Assembly (NCBI GenBank): GCA_022560215.1
Contig: JADFTO010000105.1
Coordinates: 1 to 8,890, forward strand
Reading direction: 5' to 3'
Source: Pseudomonadota bacterium
GTDB lineage: Bacteria > Pseudomonadota > Alphaproteobacteria > Rhodospirillales > 2-02-FULL-58-16
Length of the DNA stretch: 8,890 nt
A model generated the notes under the pieces. That model had not been told where the DNA came from, did not search any database, and worked only from the letters and a program-made list of their open reading frames with translations. A program made the translations under genes and the position numbers. Of the stretch, positions 5,745 through 8,890 are shown piece by piece. Every line of letters starts with the position of its first letter. Position 1 is the first letter of the stretch.

Positions 5745-6610
5745 CAGGCCGCTCCCGCCGGTGCTTGGCATTCGAGGGCCTGCATTTCGGCTGCTTGGGT
5801 TTCCAGATCGGCATACATTTTGTTGCGCCTGACCGCTTCGTCGAAATCCACTTGGTGGGCGTCGAAGAAGGGGCCGTCGACGCAAGCGAACTTCATTTCG
5901 CCGCCGACGGTGATCCGGCAACCGCCGCACATACCCGTACCGTCGATCATCAACGGATCCATCGAGGCCAGTGTCTCGATCCCGGCGGCGCGGGTGGTGT
6001 CGGCGACGGCACGCATCATCGGCATGGGGCCGATGGCCAGCACCCGATCGGGCCGCCCAAGGCCATGCCCTGCACCATCGCCGTCGATGAGCTGTTGCAG
6101 CCGTTCGGTGACCAACCCTTTGAGCCCGGCGGAGCCGTCGTCGGTGCACAATTCCAGATGGCCGCAGACGGCGCGCAGCTCGTCGGTCAGGATCAGCAGA
6201 TCTTTCCGGCGGGCACCGATGATTGCCGTCGTCTGCTCGCCGCGCTCGCTAAGATCGCGCATCAGGCAGAGCAGCGCCGCGGCGCCGAAACCGCCGCCGA
6301 CGCCGACCACATGGCCGCCTGGCGCAATCTCGGGCGCGGTGCCCAAGGGGCCGACCACGTCGAGGATATCGTCGCCTTCATCCAACGCCCCCAACAGTCT
6401 TGTGGTGACGCCGACTTCCTGGACGACGATGGTGATATCGCCCCGGTCCCGGTCGTAATCGGCGATGGTCAGGGGGATACGCTCGCCGTCCTCACGGACG
6501 CGGACGATGATGAACTGCCCCGGCCGCGCCGCCGCCGCGATCAGCGGCGCCTCGACAACGAACAGTTTGGTGAGCGGGGTCAGGTCGCGTTTGCTGGTTA
6601 TCCTCGCCAT
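5744..6610 (-). CDS. nfnA: NfnA/SudB-type ferredoxin-NADP+ reductase small subunit
   Basis: Small subunit pairing with NfnB: it binds FAD, a pyridine nucleotide and one [2Fe-2S] cluster. The protein has 288 residues. Residues 1-95 form the flavin-binding barrel with RIPLTIADYD (44-53); VVGVGGGFGAAAL (101-113) is the nucleotide-binding loop; TDDGSAGLKGLVTE (156-169) is typical of this ferredoxin-NADP reductase/PyrK-like family. The C-terminal cluster site shows Asp223, Cys228, Cys231 and Cys243 in DGTGMCGGC and KFACVDGP; one Asp plus three Cys is the known Nfn ligand set. GAGGGG (6620-6625) lies 9 nt before ATG, 3 nt after the oxidoreductase stop. The stop shares a base with the nfnB start. 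PyrK and HydG-like reductases are alternatives, excluded here by the C-terminus and partner gene. Confidence 0.92.
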   Translation of the reverse strand: MARITSKRDLTPLTKLFVVEAPLIAAAARPGQFIIVRVREDGERIPLTIADYDRDRGDITIVVQEVGVTTRLLGALDEGDDILDVVGPLGTAPEIAPGGHVVGVGGGFGAAALLCLMRDLSERGEQTTAIIGARRKDLLILTDELRAVCGHLELCTDDGSAGLKGLVTERLQQLIDGDGAGHGLGRPDRVLAIGPMPMMRAVADTTRAAGIETLASMDPLMIDGTGMCGGCRITVGGEMKFACVDGPFFDAHQVDFDEAVRRNKMYADLETQAAEMQALECQAPAGAA

Positions 6611-6613
6611 TCG

Positions 6614-8890
6614 TTACAGCCCCTCGTGCCCGTGCATGATTTTCAAACGCTGCCAACGCCTGTCGATCTCGTTTTCAATGGCCTCGAGCCGTTCCGCGTT
6701 GTCGGGCGTAAGCAGGTGCTTGGTCTTGCCCATGAGCCCAAGCCAGTCGGCCACCGGCCGGCGGCGTCCGACGGCGTCCGGGTCGTAGGTGAGGGTGGTG
6801 AGCCCTTTCTCCACCTCGTAGAGGGGGAAGAAGCATGAATCGATGGCCGCTTGCAGCACGTCCTCGGCGGCGTCGTCGGTGGTCTGCCAGTTAAGCGGGC
6901 AGAACGACAGGACCTTGCCGTAGACCAACCCCTGGCGCTTGGCATACCACTGCGCCTTGGCGATTTTGCGCATGAAGTCCTCCGGATAGCCCTCGCTGGC
7001 GGTGAATACATAGGGCAGGTGGCAGGCGGCGAAAATCTGTGCCGTGTCCTTGTGGTGGAAGGTTTTGCCGGTTTGGACCTCGCCGACTTCGCTGGTCGAG
7101 GTGCGGTGGCCCATCGGCGTGGCGTAGGAAAGCTGGGCGCCGGTGTTCATGTAACCCTGATTGTCGTACTCCAGAATGATCATGCGGTGATTGCGGTTGG
7201 CGGCGCCGAGCGCCGATCCGATGCCGATATCCATGCCGCCGTCGCCGGTGACCATCATGAAGGTGATGTCGGGCGATCCCGGCAGCTCGCCGCGGCGCAT
7301 GCGTTCGAAATACATTTCGACCAGCCCCGACAGAGTCGCCGCGCCATTTTGGAACAGGTTGTGGATATAGGTGATACGGTGCGATGTGTGCGGATAGCCG
7401 GTGGTCACCACCATGGCGCAGCCGGTCTGGAACAGGACCACCAGATCGCCCTCGAGGACGCTGTAAGCCTGGTGCAGCACCGGGAAAATGCCGCAGCCCG
7501 GACAGCCGCCATGACCGGGGGCGATCCGGCTGGGAACCGCGGTCATCGCCCACAAGGGTTCCAGTTCGACCTTGAGCTTGCCGCTTTCCTCGTCCTGGGT
7601 GACCTTTGCCATGCCGCGCGAAACTTCCTCGCTGCTAATGGCGGGCAGTCCCGGCGGCGGTTTCTTCCCGCAATCGCCGGCATAGGCGCCGTGGTAGGCG
7701 AAGGGCGTTTCCACCGATCCCCGCGCCGCCGCCTCGAGGGCCTCGGCGAAGAACTGTTCGGCATCGGCGTCGTAGAAATCCTTGCCGCCGAGACCGTAAA
7801 TGCGGTTGAGGATCAGCGTCTGGTTCTCCGCGTCTTGTTGCAGCGCGGCGCGGATTTCGAGGCCCAGGTTGCCGTTGCCGGCGCCGTAGGAATCACCACG
7901 GTCTCCGACCAGTACGGCGCGCACGTTTTTAAACAAATCGCGGAGTTCCTGGCCGGGGAACGGGCGCAGCGAGTTGAGCGAGACGACGCCGACCCGCCGG
8001 CCCTCGGCGCGCAGCCGGTCGGCGACCTCTTTGGCGGTCTCCGCGGCCGAGTTGAGCAGCACGACGGCGGCTTCGGCATCTTCCATGCGGTAGGCGTCGA
8101 CCAGCGGATAGGCGCGGCCGCTAAGCGCCGCCAATTCGGCCAGCACCTCGGGGATCACCCGCCTGGCGGCCTCCATCGCCTCGGCCAACTGCATCTTGTT
8201 GTTGATCAGGTCGGGATCGTTCATGTAGGGCCCGAAAGTCACCGGGCGGGTGGGATCGAGTGCCGTCACCGGTGCTCCCGGGGGGCCGAGAAAATCCCGC
8301 ACCGCATCGGCATCGTCGAAAACCTCCAGCCGGCGTTTTTGGTGGCTGGTGAAGAAACCGTCATAGGCGAGCAGCACCGGCAACCGCACGTCCTCGTGTT
8401 CGCCGATGCGGACGGCGGCGAAGTTGAGGTCGTAAACTGCCTGCGGATCGCGGGCGAGCAGAATAATCCAGCCGGTATTGAGGACGAAATAAAGATCGGA
8501 ATGGTCGCAGCGGATGTCGAGGGGGGCGGAAACCGTACGGGTAGCGACGTTGAGCACCATCGGCACCCGGGTTCCGGCCTGCACCGGCATTTGTTCCAGC
8601 GCGTACAGCAATCCCTGGGACGAGGTCACGTTAAGCACCCGGCCTCCGCCCAGCGCCGCGCCGTAGCAGATGCCGGCGGCGCCGTGTTCGCCGTCGCCCG
8701 GTACCATGGCGATGTCGTGGGCGCCTTCAGCCTGCATCTTGGAAAGGATCTCGGCCACCTCGGTGGACGGCGTGATCGGGTAATAGCCCATCAGGTGGAA
8801 GCCGATGTCGCGCGCCGCCAGGGCCGCCGCCTCGTTGCCGTTACGGAAGTCGGTGCGCTGGCGGATCAGGCCTTGCCCTGCGGGGCGTTT
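6614..8890 (-). CDS. Fused alpha-beta pyruvate/2-oxoacid:ferredoxin oxidoreductase, 5' end outside window
   Basis: Thiamine-diphosphate Fe-S enzyme that oxidatively decarboxylates a 2-oxoacid to acyl-CoA and reduces ferredoxin. The frame is open to base 8890; 758 residues are visible, and the first methionine in view (8791) is internal because GNEAAALAARDIGFHL before it is conserved alpha-subunit sequence. The alpha part shows YPITPSTE (37-44), NVATRTVSAP with Arg118 at the position that binds pyruvate carboxylate in PFOR, AYDGFFTSH, and a transketolase-C-like domain near 270-350. The beta part begins near 427 and has Cys463, Cys466, Cys491 and Cys664 for the proximal [4Fe-4S] cluster, and the ThDP/Mg motif GDGGMDIGIG to ANRN (549-567). 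No ferredoxin-like delta domain is present in view; gamma and delta may lie upstream. It is the first visible gene of the operon with nfnA and nfnB. Pyruvate is the likely but unproved substrate. Confidence 0.9.
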   Translation of the reverse strand, partial: KRPAGQGLIRQRTDFRNGNEAAALAARDIGFHLMGYYPITPSTEVAEILSKMQAEGAHDIAMVPGDGEHGAAGICYGAALGGGRVLNVTSSQGLLYALEQMPVQAGTRVPMVLNVATRTVSAPLDIRCDHSDLYFVLNTGWIILLARDPQAVYDLNFAAVRIGEHEDVRLPVLLAYDGFFTSHQKRRLEVFDDADAVRDFLGPPGAPVTALDPTRPVTFGPYMNDPDLINNKMQLAEAMEAARRVIPEVLAELAALSGRAYPLVDAYRMEDAEAAVVLLNSAAETAKEVADRLRAEGRRVGVVSLNSLRPFPGQELRDLFKNVRAVLVGDRGDSYGAGNGNLGLEIRAALQQDAENQTLILNRIYGLGGKDFYDADAEQFFAEALEAAARGSVETPFAYHGAYAGDCGKKPPPGLPAISSEEVSRGMAKVTQDEESGKLKVELEPLWAMTAVPSRIAPGHGGCPGCGIFPVLHQAYSVLEGDLVVLFQTGCAMVVTTGYPHTSHRITYIHNLFQNGAATLSGLVEMYFERMRRGELPGSPDITFMMVTGDGGMDIGIGSALGAANRNHRMIILEYDNQGYMNTGAQLSYATPMGHRTSTSEVGEVQTGKTFHHKDTAQIFAACHLPYVFTASEGYPEDFMRKIAKAQWYAKRQGLVYGKVLSFCPLNWQTTDDAAEDVLQAAIDSCFFPLYEVEKGLTTLTYDPDAVGRRRPVADWLGLMGKTKHLLTPDNAERLEAIENEIDRRWQRLKIMHGHEGL

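Noticed and set aside
5745..6149. Upstream extension of the nfnB frame by 135 codons into nfnA
   Set aside because: The extension is an Arg-rich shadow of nfnA; the TGATG overlap, ribosome binding site and the 468-residue family length fix the start at 5744.
5226..6838. Two long overlapping plus-strand frames antisense to nfnA and nfnB
   Set aside because: No motifs and mirror composition of the real genes on the minus strand.

Overview
The window is GC-rich, densely packed bacterial DNA holding seven protein genes; two run off its ends. High G+C, antisense-open frames, fused CobL/CbiET with CobH, long-form CbiX, and an anaerobic 2-oxoacid oxidoreductase next to an Nfn-type transhydrogenase suggest a facultatively anaerobic or microaerophilic alphaproteobacterium, perhaps Rhodospirillales or Magnetospirillum-like. 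That placement is inferred from gene content, not shown by any marker gene.

Region 1 (1-3654) is a cobalamin (vitamin B12) locus. On the minus strand, in transcription order, lie cbiX (cobalt insertion), cobH/cbiC (precorrin-8 methylmutase) and cobL/cbiET (C5,C15-methylation and decarboxylation), which leaves the window at base 1. They are tightly spaced (11-nt gap, then an ATGA overlap). cobD/cbiB (attachment of the aminopropanol arm) is transcribed divergently on the plus strand. The 184-bp divergent gap carries G-rich tracts and a possible stem-loop, but I could not build a cobalamin riboswitch there.

Region 2 (3655-4337) holds one visibly AT-richer gene for a single-domain bacteriohemerythrin (minus strand), followed by a 192-bp non-coding gap with three consecutive dyad symmetries. 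Its base composition differs sharply from both flanks and suggests acquisition by transfer. One of the five histidine ligands of the di-iron site is replaced by glutamine.

Region 3 (4338-8890, minus strand) is a compact redox operon: a fused alpha-beta pyruvate/2-oxoacid:ferredoxin oxidoreductase (its N-terminus is outside the window), then nfnA/sudB and nfnB/sudA, separated by 3 nt and by a 1-nt stop/start overlap. The simplest reading is that 2-oxoacid oxidation yields low-potential electrons which the neighbouring flavin and Fe-S enzyme exchanges with NAD(P)H.

I see no tRNA, rRNA, CRISPR array, insertion sequence or phage gene. All genes belong to known families. The points most worth a second look are the Gln-substituted hemerythrin in its transferred island, the alpha-beta fusion tied to Nfn, and the metal-binding tail on CbiX.
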